From Flammeovirgaceae bacterium (GTDB lineage Bacteria; Bacteroidota; Bacteroidia; Cytophagales; Cyclobacteriaceae): a stretch of 64,000 nt of DNA. Made by a program: the position numbers and the translations under genes. Position 1 is the first letter of the stretch. Every line of letters starts with the position of its first letter. The notes under the pieces are model-generated. The model had not been told where the DNA came from. It ran no database searches and worked only from the letters and a program-made list of their open reading frames with translations. Positions 50,039 through 58,500 of the stretch are shown here, piece by piece. The stretch covers positions 1,116,001 through 1,180,000 of the forward strand of contig JACJYU010000001.1 of the NCBI GenBank assembly GCA_020635915.1. The letters are read 5' to 3'.

Positions 50039-51975
50039 ACGACTTGTTTGCCGATATTACAGGTTATGCGCTGGGATGGACTTTGCTCCACTCGCTTTGG
50101 CAGGGTGCCCTCGTTTTTGGCCTGGCCAAAATAGCGTTGTCGTTTGTCCCCCACCAGAAGTCTGCCGCCCGGTATGGGATAAATTGCATTGCCTTGGCCC
50201 TGGTCATCAGCGGTAGCCTCGTTACCTTCTTTAGCCTGGCCCCGCCTGCCACCACCGTCCCTCAAAAACAGATTGGCATGATGCTAACGGGGCATGTGGC
50301 CCTTACACCAGCTGCCACCAGTGGCGCCTGGGGGCTGTTGTCACAGGCAAGCAACGCCATCAATGAAAAAATAACCTGGATCGTGGCCACATGGTTTGTT
50401 GGGGTACTCCTGTTTTCCGCAAGGCTCGCCTTCGGGTTGCTGTACATCCAGCGCTTAAAGGGAAAGGCTGTGATGGTGGGCAATGAGTGGCAACGCAAAG
50501 TAGCCGCACTGGGCGCACAATTGGGCATAGCACGCATGGTACGGCTTGCCGAATCCATTCACGTCAGCAAGCCCCTGTTGCTGGGGTATGCAAAACCAAT
50601 GGTGCTTTTGCCCCTCGGTCTTTTGTCGGGTTTGCCTGCCGTGCAAGTGGAGGCTATCCTTTTGCACGAGCTCGCGCACATCAAACGGCACGATTTCCTT
50701 GTCAACCTTGTCCAGTCCATGGTGGAGGTCGTCCTCTTCTTCAACCCCTTCGTGTGGGCCATCTCTGCCATGATCCGCAAAGAGAGGGAACATTGCTGTG
50801 ATGATAAGGTGGTGGGACTGGGGGCAAGCCGATTGGACTATATAAAAGCGTTGGCGCAATTGGAGGAGGCCAACCACCGCCACGCGCCTACCTATGCACT
50901 TGCTTTGAACAAAAATAAATTTCAGGTCTTTAACAGGATAAAAAGGATTATGGAAACATCAATAAACCAAAACCAAAACAAGGCCAAACCATTTATTCTG
51001 GTGGCCTTGATTGCAGTGGGGCTGATCAGTGCCTCATGGCTCACCACCGGGGTTGAAAAGAATGCTGTCCTGGACAAAACGCCTGGCCCATCCCTTGTGG
51101 CGGGCGATACCATCATCAGGAAAGACAAGGACAAGGACAAAGACAAGGGGAAGGGCAAAGATAAAGCCAACAAGAAGGAAGAAAAATCGGCCACCTATTC
51201 GCGCAAGGTGATCACCACTTACGACAAGGATGGGAAGCCCCACAAGGACATAATCGAAAAATTTGAAGGGGATGAAGAACTGCGCCCCCTCCTGTCGGAC
51301 ACTGGCCGTTACGGTACGGGTGTACCCGCTGTCCCCGGCATTCCCCCGGTGCCGTCAGTTCCGGACTTGCCCGCCATGCCTCCCCTGCCCGACATTCCCT
51401 TCCACATGGGCCACGCCTTTTATTTTGATGGTGATAGTTTGCCTGGCCATTTTTTCACGCTCGAAGATTCAGCACGGTGGGAAGATTTTGGCCGTGAAAT
51501 GGAAAAAAGGTTTGGGCGCTTTGGCGATGAGCACGAAGAATTTGGCCGGATGATGGAAGAATGGGGCGACCGCTTTGGCAAAAACTTTCAATTTTATTTC
51601 AACGATGGGTTTGCCGACCAGATGGAAGCCTTGTCCGACCGGCTCAGGGATTTGGACTTCGACCACAATTTTGAATTCAACTTTGAAGACAACCTGAAAG
51701 GGATGCAAGAGCACCTCGACAAGGCTAAAGAAAGGCTAAAACAGCAGGAAGCGGAATTGAAAAAGGCGGAGGCACGAATGAAAGGGTTTGAGGGGGCACT
51801 CCAGGGCCAACTCATTAAAGACGGCTACCTCAAGAAAGGGGAAAAAGTAGAGTCCTTCAGTTGGGAGGATGGGGCCCTGACCGTAAACGGGATTAAAATA
51901 AAGGAAAAAGACACGGAAAAATATGAGCAGCTAATGGACCAATACCTGCACAAGCACCAGGACAGGAAAAATTAG
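50035..51975 (+). CDS. M56-family (BlaR1-like) membrane metallopeptidase with a long charged C-terminus
   Basis: A 646-residue inner-membrane peptidase. Four or so membrane segments lie within the first 330 residues, and the zinc motif HELAHIKRHD is at about 211-220, with EHCCDD downstream. There is no beta-lactam-binding domain at the C-terminus as in BlaR1. Instead, from about 360 come a Lys/Asp repeat (DKDKDKDKGKGKDK), a proline-rich stretch (IPPVPSVPDLPAMPPLP) and Phe-Gly-rich amphipathic repeats (WEDFGREMEKRFGRFGDE), ending in a coiled coil. It likely cleaves the coupled repressor; the signal is unknown. Confidence 0.88.
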   Translation: MNDLFADITGYALGWTLLHSLWQGALVFGLAKIALSFVPHQKSAARYGINCIALALVISGSLVTFFSLAPPATTVPQKQIGMMLTGHVALTPAATSGAWGLLSQASNAINEKITWIVATWFVGVLLFSARLAFGLLYIQRLKGKAVMVGNEWQRKVAALGAQLGIARMVRLAESIHVSKPLLLGYAKPMVLLPLGLLSGLPAVQVEAILLHELAHIKRHDFLVNLVQSMVEVVLFFNPFVWAISAMIRKEREHCCDDKVVGLGASRLDYIKALAQLEEANHRHAPTYALALNKNKFQVFNRIKRIMETSINQNQNKAKPFILVALIAVGLISASWLTTGVEKNAVLDKTPGPSLVAGDTIIRKDKDKDKDKGKGKDKANKKEEKSATYSRKVITTYDKDGKPHKDIIEKFEGDEELRPLLSDTGRYGTGVPAVPGIPPVPSVPDLPAMPPLPDIPFHMGHAFYFDGDSLPGHFFTLEDSARWEDFGREMEKRFGRFGDEHEEFGRMMEEWGDRFGKNFQFYFNDGFADQMEALSDRLRDLDFDHNFEFNFEDNLKGMQEHLDKAKERLKQQEAELKKAEARMKGFEGALQGQLIKDGYLKKGEKVESFSWEDGALTVNGIKIKEKDTEKYEQLMDQYLHKHQDRKN

Positions 51976-52400
51976 TCGCCACCACATTCCTGCAAAATTT
52001 TTGTGGTTTCCTTTACGTCAATGATCCCTCTCTCGTGCGTCCACGAGTTGTAGATATAAGTGGCTATTTCCGCTATCTCCAGATTGGTAAGCGTGGGTAT
52101 TCCCGGCATGGGCTGGTTGTAGGTTTTGCCATTTACCGCTATCTCCCCGTTTTTACCATTTTTGATGAGGCAAACCACCTCAGCAAAGTGTTGGCCCATA
52201 AAATCCGATTGGTCAAGGGGGGGATAAAGCAAGCCTAGGCCCTTTCCCGATTTTTGGTGGCAGTTGCTGCAATGGCTGATGTACAACTGCTCCCCTTCCA
52301 CAAAATATTGTTGGAATTTTACCGACTGTCCGGATTTGTTCCGGGGGTTGCAACCTGCAGTGGCCACGAGCACAAAAAGCAGGAAAGGAAGTTTACTCAT
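51972..52400 (-). CDS. Lipoprotein c-type cytochrome
   Basis: A 142-residue monohaem cytochrome c. A lipoprotein signal (lipobox TAGC) is followed by the haem site CSNCH and the distal Met in YNQPMPG. It is a small periplasmic electron carrier. The gene overlaps the end of the SCO gene by 8 bases and, in the other direction, its stop overlaps the M56 stop by 4 bases. It is the last gene of a MOSC-SCO-cytochrome set. Confidence 0.9.
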   Translation of the reverse strand: MSKLPFLLFVLVATAGCNPRNKSGQSVKFQQYFVEGEQLYISHCSNCHQKSGKGLGLLYPPLDQSDFMGQHFAEVVCLIKNGKNGEIAVNGKTYNQPMPGIPTLTNLEIAEIATYIYNSWTHERGIIDVKETTKILQECGGD

Positions 52401-53004
52401 ATTCCTTTTGCAGTCTTTTGATGTCCGCCAACAAGCGGTCTACATCTTCTTCCTTTGTGCCATCATACTTGCCGCGAATGCGCTGGTCTTTATCGATCAA
52501 CAAAAACGCGCCACTATGGATAAACCCATCGGGCTCGGATTTATCTTCCATGGCCGTGGCAAAATAGCTGGTCTGTGCGATCTTGTAAATAGAGTCTTTG
52601 GCACCGGTAACAAAGTGCCACCGGTCGCTGGTCACGCCCAGTTTTTTGGCAAAGTCGTGCAGCAAGGCCACCGTATCGTATTCCGGGTCAATGGTATGCG
52701 ACAATAATTTTACATCTGGCATACCGGCCGTTGCCTTATATACCCGTAGCATTTGGGTTTTCATGATAGGGCATATCGTCCGGCAGGTGGTAAAAAAGAA
52801 ATCGGATACATAAATCTGGCCTTTGAACGTGTCATTGGTCACCATGGCACTGTCCTGGTCCACAAATTGAAAACGGGCAATTTTGTGGTATACCGTGTCA
52901 CCGTTCACCACTTCGCGTTGCCCAAAAATAGGGAGGGGCTTTTCTTGATGGGCACATCCTGCGATCGCCCCTGCCCATGCCATAAACAAAACCAACTTTT
53001 TCAT
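52393..53004 (-). CDS. SCO1/SenC-family copper chaperone lipoprotein
   Basis: A 203-residue thioredoxin-fold protein with a lipoprotein signal (IAGC). The copper site is CRTICP, with the downstream His in SHTIDPEYDT. SCO proteins deliver copper to the CuA site of cytochrome oxidase or act as thiol reductases. The cytochrome gene overlaps its end, but no oxidase genes are in view. It ends the N-terminal partner relation with MOSC 28 bases upstream. Confidence 0.92.
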   Translation of the reverse strand: MKKLVLFMAWAGAIAGCAHQEKPLPIFGQREVVNGDTVYHKIARFQFVDQDSAMVTNDTFKGQIYVSDFFFTTCRTICPIMKTQMLRVYKATAGMPDVKLLSHTIDPEYDTVALLHDFAKKLGVTSDRWHFVTGAKDSIYKIAQTSYFATAMEDKSEPDGFIHSGAFLLIDKDQRIRGKYDGTKEEDVDRLLADIKRLQKEYE

Positions 53005-53032
53005 TTTCTGTGTTTAAAAACCATAAAATATT

Positions 53033-53830
53033 TTATTGAAACGATTCCACTTCCACCACATCGCCTTCCGCCACCTCCAGGTGGTTGCGGGCCACCAGGT
53101 TCTGCCCAAAATTAACCTTGCCCCCCACCTTCCTGAACGTGGCCAACGTGGCCAGGGGCTCAGTGCCTTTCACTGCGGTATCCTGGTCTATCGTTGGGAT
53201 GGCGCACCTGGCACATGGCTTTACTGCCGTGAAGCCGTTTGCCCCTATCCTGAAATTTTTCCATGTGTCCTCCTCAAAAGGCTTTCCCCCATCGAAAACA
53301 AAGTTGGGGCGAAAACGATTCATGGGAAGAGGAGCGCTTAACTTTGAATTCAATTCGTCAAGGGAACTTTGGCCTATGATAAGGAACGGAAAACCATCGG
53401 CAAGGCCTACTTGTTCGCGGTTGACCGCAAAGTCCGGGTCCACCCTCCGCTCATTCCCTTCCGGAAAATAGACCAGTTTGCATGTCAGCCCCGCCCGCTC
53501 CGTAAACCATTGGTTGTACCTTTCCCCCATCTCCACGCCTTGGACCACATCGTCCCAAATGGTGACGGTAATCTGGCCTGTGCTTGATTCGGGAACAATG
53601 GGGATATCGACCACATCGCCCTTATGGGCCACCGAAAATACGTTGTCCCCAAACGATGGCCTGAACAAAGCCAATTGGGGGTAAACCCGCTGTGTAATAA
53701 ACCGGTTATTTTCGTCCACCAGCATGTACCTGCGGTCGTATGCCAGTCCTTTGGGCAATACTTTTGACCGCTTTACCCTGATCCCCCGCATGGATTTGAC
53801 CGGGTAAACCCAGATTTCCGTTAACGTCAT
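53033..53830 (-). CDS. MOSC-domain protein (YcbX/mARC-like)
   Basis: A 265-residue molybdenum-cofactor sulfurase C-terminal (MOSC) protein. The N-terminal MOSC-N beta barrel begins MTLTEIWVYPVKSMRGI, with the usual RRYMLVDENNRFITQR. The catalytic domain carries the Mo-ligand cysteine motif KPCARCAIPTID. It probably reduces N-hydroxylated or similar substrates using a Moco. No iron-sulfur domain is fused, so an electron donor is needed. Gene order suggests it is first in the MOSC-SCO-cytochrome transcript. Confidence 0.9.
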   Translation of the reverse strand: MTLTEIWVYPVKSMRGIRVKRSKVLPKGLAYDRRYMLVDENNRFITQRVYPQLALFRPSFGDNVFSVAHKGDVVDIPIVPESSTGQITVTIWDDVVQGVEMGERYNQWFTERAGLTCKLVYFPEGNERRVDPDFAVNREQVGLADGFPFLIIGQSSLDELNSKLSAPLPMNRFRPNFVFDGGKPFEEDTWKNFRIGANGFTAVKPCARCAIPTIDQDTAVKGTEPLATLATFRKVGGKVNFGQNLVARNHLEVAEGDVVEVESFQ

Positions 53831-53947
53831 CGTTTATGCCAGCCTTTTGAAAATTTCCGTCACAAACTTAACGATTGCAGGCCGCATCCCCATTTCGTAA
53901 TGAATTTTTGAATATATTTTACTGTTGACCCCTTATATTTAAACACT

Positions 53948-54625
53948 ATGGGAAAGGAAACCGCCTTGTGGTATTTTGAAAGTGTGAACCTTTACAATGT
54001 GCTTTGCCCGCACAAAACCAAGTCCATGGCCGAGGTGCATACTTTTACAGAGTATAAAAAAGACGAGTTCATCTATTTTCCGGAGGAGAAGGCCACGCAT
54101 ATTTATATGATCGCCCAGGGCAGGGTAAAAGTGGGCCATTACCTTGACGATGGAAAGGAAGTGGTGACGGCCATATTGGACAGGGGCGAAATTTTCGGGG
54201 AGTTGGCGTTGGCAGGCGAGGAAACGCGAAGGGACTTTGCACAGGCCATGGACGAAGTTTCCATCTGCCCCCTGGGGATTGAGGACCTCAAAAACCTGAT
54301 GAAGGAGGACAAGGAATTGAGTTTTAAAATCCTAAAGCTGGTAGGCCTGCGCCTGATGAAGCTGGAGCGGAAGCTGGAGCTGCTTGTCTTCAAAGACGCG
54401 CGCACGCGGATCATAGAATTCCTGAAAGACTCTGCCTCGTGGAAAGGGAAAAAGGTGGGCTTCGAAACGATGATCCCCACCAAGCTCACCCATAAGGACA
54501 TCGCAGCGCTTACCGGTACCTCCCGGCAAACGGTAACCACCATATTGAACGAGCTCAAAGACCAGAACCTGATCAACTTTGACAGGAAGAAAATCCTTAT
54601 AAGGGACCTTGACCGGTTAAAGTAA
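53948..54625 (+). CDS. Crp/Fnr-family transcriptional regulator
   Basis: A 225-residue regulator. The cyclic-nucleotide-binding-like domain (about 30-150) contains IYMIAQGRVKVGHYLDDGKEV and GEIFGELALAG. The winged HTH reads LTHKDIAALTGTSRQTVTTILNEL. There is no N-terminal cysteine cluster of the FNR type; a single Cys near residue 20 precedes the domain. The ligand is unknown. It is convergent with the DUF2064 gene, only 1 base apart. Its proximity to redox genes suggests a target, without proof. Confidence 0.92.
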   Translation: MGKETALWYFESVNLYNVLCPHKTKSMAEVHTFTEYKKDEFIYFPEEKATHIYMIAQGRVKVGHYLDDGKEVVTAILDRGEIFGELALAGEETRRDFAQAMDEVSICPLGIEDLKNLMKEDKELSFKILKLVGLRLMKLERKLELLVFKDARTRIIEFLKDSASWKGKKVGFETMIPTKLTHKDIAALTGTSRQTVTTILNELKDQNLINFDRKKILIRDLDRLK

Positions 54626-54626
54626 T

Positions 54627-55223
54627 TTAGGGTAGCTTAAGGCCATCGGGCAAGTCCCTTTCCGTGTCCACATCGGCAAGGAGCGGCAAAGTATGGTAGG
54701 CCCAGCCGAGGCGCTCAAAATCCCCGATCGTGTTCCCCGCCACTGAGGGGGCACTCCATTGTTTGTTGTAAAAAAAAACCGGGGAAAATTTTTTCAGCCC
54801 CAGCAGGTAATACCCGCCATCCCTTGCCGGGCCTATTACCGCATCACTTGCTTCCAGCTTCCCAAAGCTTTCCTTCAATATACTTTCAGACAGCTCGAAG
54901 CAATCGGTGCCGATCACGCATAGGGAGGCATAGCCTCTGTCAAACCCGTTTTTCACGGCATGTTCCAGCCTTTGCCCCAGGGTTTCGCCTTTTTGAAGTT
55001 CTTTGGAATACACTCCGTTTGGCCAGTTGTCCTCCGTGTCCACATAATTGGAATAGCAAACCACTTTATCCACGGCCAGGTTTTCGGTAATGGCCCGGGT
55101 GTGGTGCACGAGCTTTATATAAATGGCCAGGGCCATGTCGTCACCCAGGGCGGCCGCCAGCCTGGTTTTTACTTTTCCCAGTTCGGGGTTTCGGTAAAAG
55201 ATTATGAGGAGCTTTTTTCGCAC
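54627..55223 (-). CDS. DUF2064 / TIGR04282-type glycosyltransferase-like protein
   Basis: About 198 residues from the GTG at 55223, which follows the rhodanese stop by 4 bases and gives the family's start VRKKLLIIFYRNPELGKVKTRLA. A longer frame to 55313 overlaps the rhodanese gene and is unlikely. It is a GT-A-fold protein (RNPELGKVKTRLA, CVIGTDCFELS, AVIGPARDGGYYLLGL). Some relatives are annotated as arsenosugar-biosynthesis glycosyltransferases, but no ArsM or radical-SAM partner is seen here. It is the last gene of the glycosyltransferase run. Confidence 0.85.
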   Translation of the reverse strand: MRKKLLIIFYRNPELGKVKTRLAAALGDDMALAIYIKLVHHTRAITENLAVDKVVCYSNYVDTEDNWPNGVYSKELQKGETLGQRLEHAVKNGFDRGYASLCVIGTDCFELSESILKESFGKLEASDAVIGPARDGGYYLLGLKKFSPVFFYNKQWSAPSVAGNTIGDFERLGWAYHTLPLLADVDTERDLPDGLKLP

Positions 55224-55227
55224 GGGC

Positions 55228-55743
55228 CTAATATACCTTTGTTCCCCGTTGCAACCAGGTGCCCCAACCGCGCGAGTAAGTGTGTACACTATCGGTAGGC
55301 TCGTTTTGGCCATTCAACAAGGGCAGGCCCTCATTGGCCCATTGAAGAATGCCCCCATACAAATTTTTCACATGGGTGAAGCCCATGCCCAAAAGCTTCT
55401 CCCCTATCTTTTCGCTGCGGTACCCTACCGTGCAGTACACCACAATCATGGCATCCTTATCAATTTGTTGAACACCGTCCATGTCAAATTTTTTGAAACC
55501 CACATACCGTGCACTCGGCAGGTGGCTCACGGTATATTCTTCTTTTGTGCGGGCATCCAGCAATACAACATTCTCCCCTTTCCCCATTGCCTGTTTGAGG
55601 CCGGAGGGTCGTACCAAGGGTACGGTATGGCGATAGAGGGAATTTAATTTCCTGTCAAAATCGGTTTGTGCCCGTGCGCGGTCGCCTGCAACAAACGCAA
55701 AAATCAAAAACAAAAAGAGGGTCGCGCCTTTTTCCATATCCAT
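55228..55743 (-). CDS. Exported single-domain rhodanese-like protein
   Basis: A 171-residue protein with a signal peptide (cleaved near ARAQT). The rhodanese fold contains NVVLLDARTKEEYTVSHLPSARYVG and the active-site loop YCTVGYRS with the catalytic cysteine. It would transfer or bind sulfane sulfur in the periplasm. Its start (55743, or 55737) lies 34-40 bases inside the 3' end of the GT-C gene, and the next gene starts 4 bases behind its stop. Tight coupling links it to the glycosyltransferase set. Confidence 0.88.
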   Translation of the reverse strand: MDMEKGATLFLFLIFAFVAGDRARAQTDFDRKLNSLYRHTVPLVRPSGLKQAMGKGENVVLLDARTKEEYTVSHLPSARYVGFKKFDMDGVQQIDKDAMIVVYCTVGYRSEKIGEKLLGMGFTHVKNLYGGILQWANEGLPLLNGQNEPTDSVHTYSRGWGTWLQRGTKVY

Positions 55744-57044
55744 TCATATACAAGGTAGCCAATAACAACAACATACTCCAGCAGGACTAGGTATAGGTTT
55801 TCAGAAAACCCGGTGGCCGTGTAGCCGGCATAGGTCAAAAAAACCATGGCGGTCCACACCACCACAAAACGGTACTTCGTAAAAACGGAAAGCATCAACA
55901 AAGGGGCAATGTACCAGGGGTGCAAGGTGGTGGTGAACAGAAAATAGGCCAGCAGGGCCCACATCATCGTTAGGGGAACATCGGACAAGGCCCGGCCTTT
56001 GTCAACGGGCCTAATCGGCCAAAACGAAACAACCAGTATAATAATTGTCGAAACGAGGCCAAGCTTCCATCCTGCGGTTTGGATGATATTGTAGCCATAG
56101 GCCCAAAAGCCATACTCCCGCACCAGGTAATAGATGCTGGCATTGAATTCAAATTTTTTAAAATACAAAGCAAAACTCTCACCCAACCCCGGCAACGCCC
56201 CACCATCCAGCAATGGAAAAGAGAGCAAGCCCGTGGCCATCAATACCAATCCATAAAAGATGAGGGACCGCTTTAGCCCCAACCGGATTAAAAAAAGGGG
56301 AAGGAAAATGGCAGGCAACAATTTTGAGGCGATGGAAAACGCAAAGGCCACCCCTGCCTGCCATACTTTCGCGTGCACCAGCAGGTAAAGGGCCAACAGT
56401 AAGAAAAAAACAACAAAAGCCTCAAAGTGAAGGTTGCCCGTCAGCTCTATCACCACCAGGGGGTTAAGCGCATAGATCAAGGTGTTCTTTTTACTGGCAT
56501 TAAACCGTTCCAACAAGGCCTGGAGGAGGAAGATGCCACCCACCTCAGCGGCAATAATAAAAACCCTCATCACCACCATGCTTCCGAGGGCGGATTGGGG
56601 CGACACTACGGCCGAAGCCCAAAATATGTACTGGGCAAAAGGGGGATAGATGCTAAAGTAATGAGGGCTGTTCAATTGGGAATACAGGGATTGGCCTATA
56701 CCTGGAATGTCAAAGCCCTTTTGCAAATAGTATCCCGGCAGCTCGGCAAAAGGATGGTAACCATTTGCCAAAAGCCTGCCATCCCAAATAAAACGGTAAA
56801 CATCATCGGACAACGCAGGCGTGGCCAACAACATGGAAAGCCTCCACAACACCGAAGCGGCAATCCAAAACTTCACTTCGTTACCGGAAGCTGTTTTTAA
56901 AACCCAAAGATAAATGGCAAACAACAAAAAATACAGCGCGAACAGTAGGGCCGTTTCATGGCGGGGCACCCCGTATGCCATGGCCGCATACGCCATCAGG
57001 GAAACCCACAGCATAAGGTAGGATAAAGGCTTTTGCCTAAGCAT
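55704..57044 (-). CDS. Multi-pass GT-C glycosyltransferase (polyprenyl-phosphate-sugar user)
   Basis: A 446-residue integral membrane protein with about 10-12 hydrophobic segments. The early loop has the acidic pair and surrounding motif SDDVYRFIWDGRLLANGYHPF typical of GT87/mannosyltransferase-like GT-C enzymes. These use lipid-phosphate sugars as donors on the outer face of the membrane. It overlaps the CesA-like GT2 gene by 8 bases. Donor and acceptor are unknown; the DPM1-like gene two genes upstream could supply the donor. Confidence 0.8.
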   Translation of the reverse strand: MLRQKPLSYLMLWVSLMAYAAMAYGVPRHETALLFALYFLLFAIYLWVLKTASGNEVKFWIAASVLWRLSMLLATPALSDDVYRFIWDGRLLANGYHPFAELPGYYLQKGFDIPGIGQSLYSQLNSPHYFSIYPPFAQYIFWASAVVSPQSALGSMVVMRVFIIAAEVGGIFLLQALLERFNASKKNTLIYALNPLVVIELTGNLHFEAFVVFFLLLALYLLVHAKVWQAGVAFAFSIASKLLPAIFLPLFLIRLGLKRSLIFYGLVLMATGLLSFPLLDGGALPGLGESFALYFKKFEFNASIYYLVREYGFWAYGYNIIQTAGWKLGLVSTIIILVVSFWPIRPVDKGRALSDVPLTMMWALLAYFLFTTTLHPWYIAPLLMLSVFTKYRFVVVWTAMVFLTYAGYTATGFSENLYLVLLEYVVVIGYLVYEWIWKKARPSFCF

Positions 57045-58500
57045 GGGTGCCCGGTTTCACCGAGTAGTAAAACACGCTGCCAAAACCCATCATCAGCAAG
57101 AGGTGGAAAAACAAAAGGCCTATGTCTTTGAGGTAAACGCCAGTGGCCATGCCAAACAAAAAGTAGAGGCAAAGGGCGCCTTCCAAAATGGTCACTGCAT
57201 TTAATTTTGTTTTCACATAGTCGTTGCCTTTCCAGGCATCCCCTTTTCGCATGACGTTGAATTTCGGTGTCCTTATAAAGGGCGTGGTATGGCCAAGCAG
57301 GCCCTCCAGCACCGCAATTCCATTGTGCAGGGACAAGCCCATGGAGACAATCAGAAACCGAGGATAGAGCGACAAGAAGGCACGGGAGGGCGCTGGGGCG
57401 TAAAACCTTTTGGTGGAGACCCAATAGAACAGGGTGATGGAAAGAAACCCAATGATAAAAACGAGCCCTAAATCAAAAACCCACCCGATTTGAGGGTATT
57501 GGTTTTTAATGAAAAGCATGGGCACGCTCAACATGGCGGCCATCAGCAGGCACACAAACACCGAACTGTTGAACAAATGAAAAAAAGCGTGCATTTTATT
57601 AACGAAGGGCAATTTGGACGCCAGTACTTTTCCAAAATTCTTTCGGGCGGTCTCTGCGCCTCCTTTGTTCCACCGGTACTGTTGGGATTTTATGGCATCC
57701 ATCAGGATGGGCAACTCGCCCGGGGTTTCCACCTCCTCCAGGTATTTGAATTTCCACCCCTTTAGCTGTGCCCTGTAGCTGAGGTCCAGGTCCTCCGTCA
57801 GGGTGTCAAAGTTCCAGCCCCCGGCATCTTCAATGCACTTGCCCCTCCACATGCCACAGGTGCCGTTGAAATTAATAAAACTGTTTGACGCACTCCTGGC
57901 GGATTGTTCAACGGAAAAGTGGGCATCCAACCCAAAAGCCTGCAGCCGCGTGAGCAACGAGTAGTCCCGGTTGAGGTGGCCCCACCTGGTCTGGACCACG
58001 CCTACCTCATTATCTTTAAAATAGGGGATTGTCTTTTTAATAAAATCGGGGTGGGGCAAAAAGTCTGCATCAAAGATGGCAATAAATTCCCCTTTGGCTT
58101 TTTTAAACCCCTCATCAAGGGCACCCGCCTTAAAGCCCCTCCGGTCTTTCCTGTGGATCAATTTTATATCCAGTCCATGCGCCCGCAACGCCCCTATCTT
58201 TTTACGGATGATTTCTGTGGTCTCGTCCGTGGAGTCGTCCAATACCTGCACCTCCAATTTATCTTTAGGGTAGTCAAATCGGCCAACCGCCTCGATCAGG
58301 CGTCCCACCACATATTTTTCATTGAACACGGGGAGCTGGACGGTAACATAGGGCACAAAACCATTGTCAAATGCAGCGGCCGGCCGGCCCTTTTTCCGGG
58401 ACCTGGCATACACCCAGGCCAGGTGTAGCTGCCCAAGGCTGAACAAAAAAACGTACAGCAACGACAAAGAATACACGCCTGTCACTAGCCACTCCATCAC
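57037..58500 (-). CDS. Cellulose-synthase-like family 2 glycosyltransferase
   Basis: A 487-residue membrane glycosyltransferase. A first membrane helix is followed by the GT-A domain with DDSTDET, the DAD motif (FDADFLPHPDF), TEDLD and QQYRW, the full processive D,D,D,QxxRW set. Three or four helices follow. It lacks a PilZ domain and shows no BcsB partner, so cellulose itself is unlikely; similar proteins include glucosyl- or mannosyl-lipid synthases. It overlaps its neighbours on both sides. Confidence 0.88.
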   Translation of the reverse strand: MMEWLVTGVYSLSLLYVFLFSLGQLHLAWVYARSRKKGRPAAAFDNGFVPYVTVQLPVFNEKYVVGRLIEAVGRFDYPKDKLEVQVLDDSTDETTEIIRKKIGALRAHGLDIKLIHRKDRRGFKAGALDEGFKKAKGEFIAIFDADFLPHPDFIKKTIPYFKDNEVGVVQTRWGHLNRDYSLLTRLQAFGLDAHFSVEQSARSASNSFINFNGTCGMWRGKCIEDAGGWNFDTLTEDLDLSYRAQLKGWKFKYLEEVETPGELPILMDAIKSQQYRWNKGGAETARKNFGKVLASKLPFVNKMHAFFHLFNSSVFVCLLMAAMLSVPMLFIKNQYPQIGWVFDLGLVFIIGFLSITLFYWVSTKRFYAPAPSRAFLSLYPRFLIVSMGLSLHNGIAVLEGLLGHTTPFIRTPKFNVMRKGDAWKGNDYVKTKLNAVTILEGALCLYFLFGMATGVYLKDIGLLFFHLLLMMGFGSVFYYSVKPGTHA

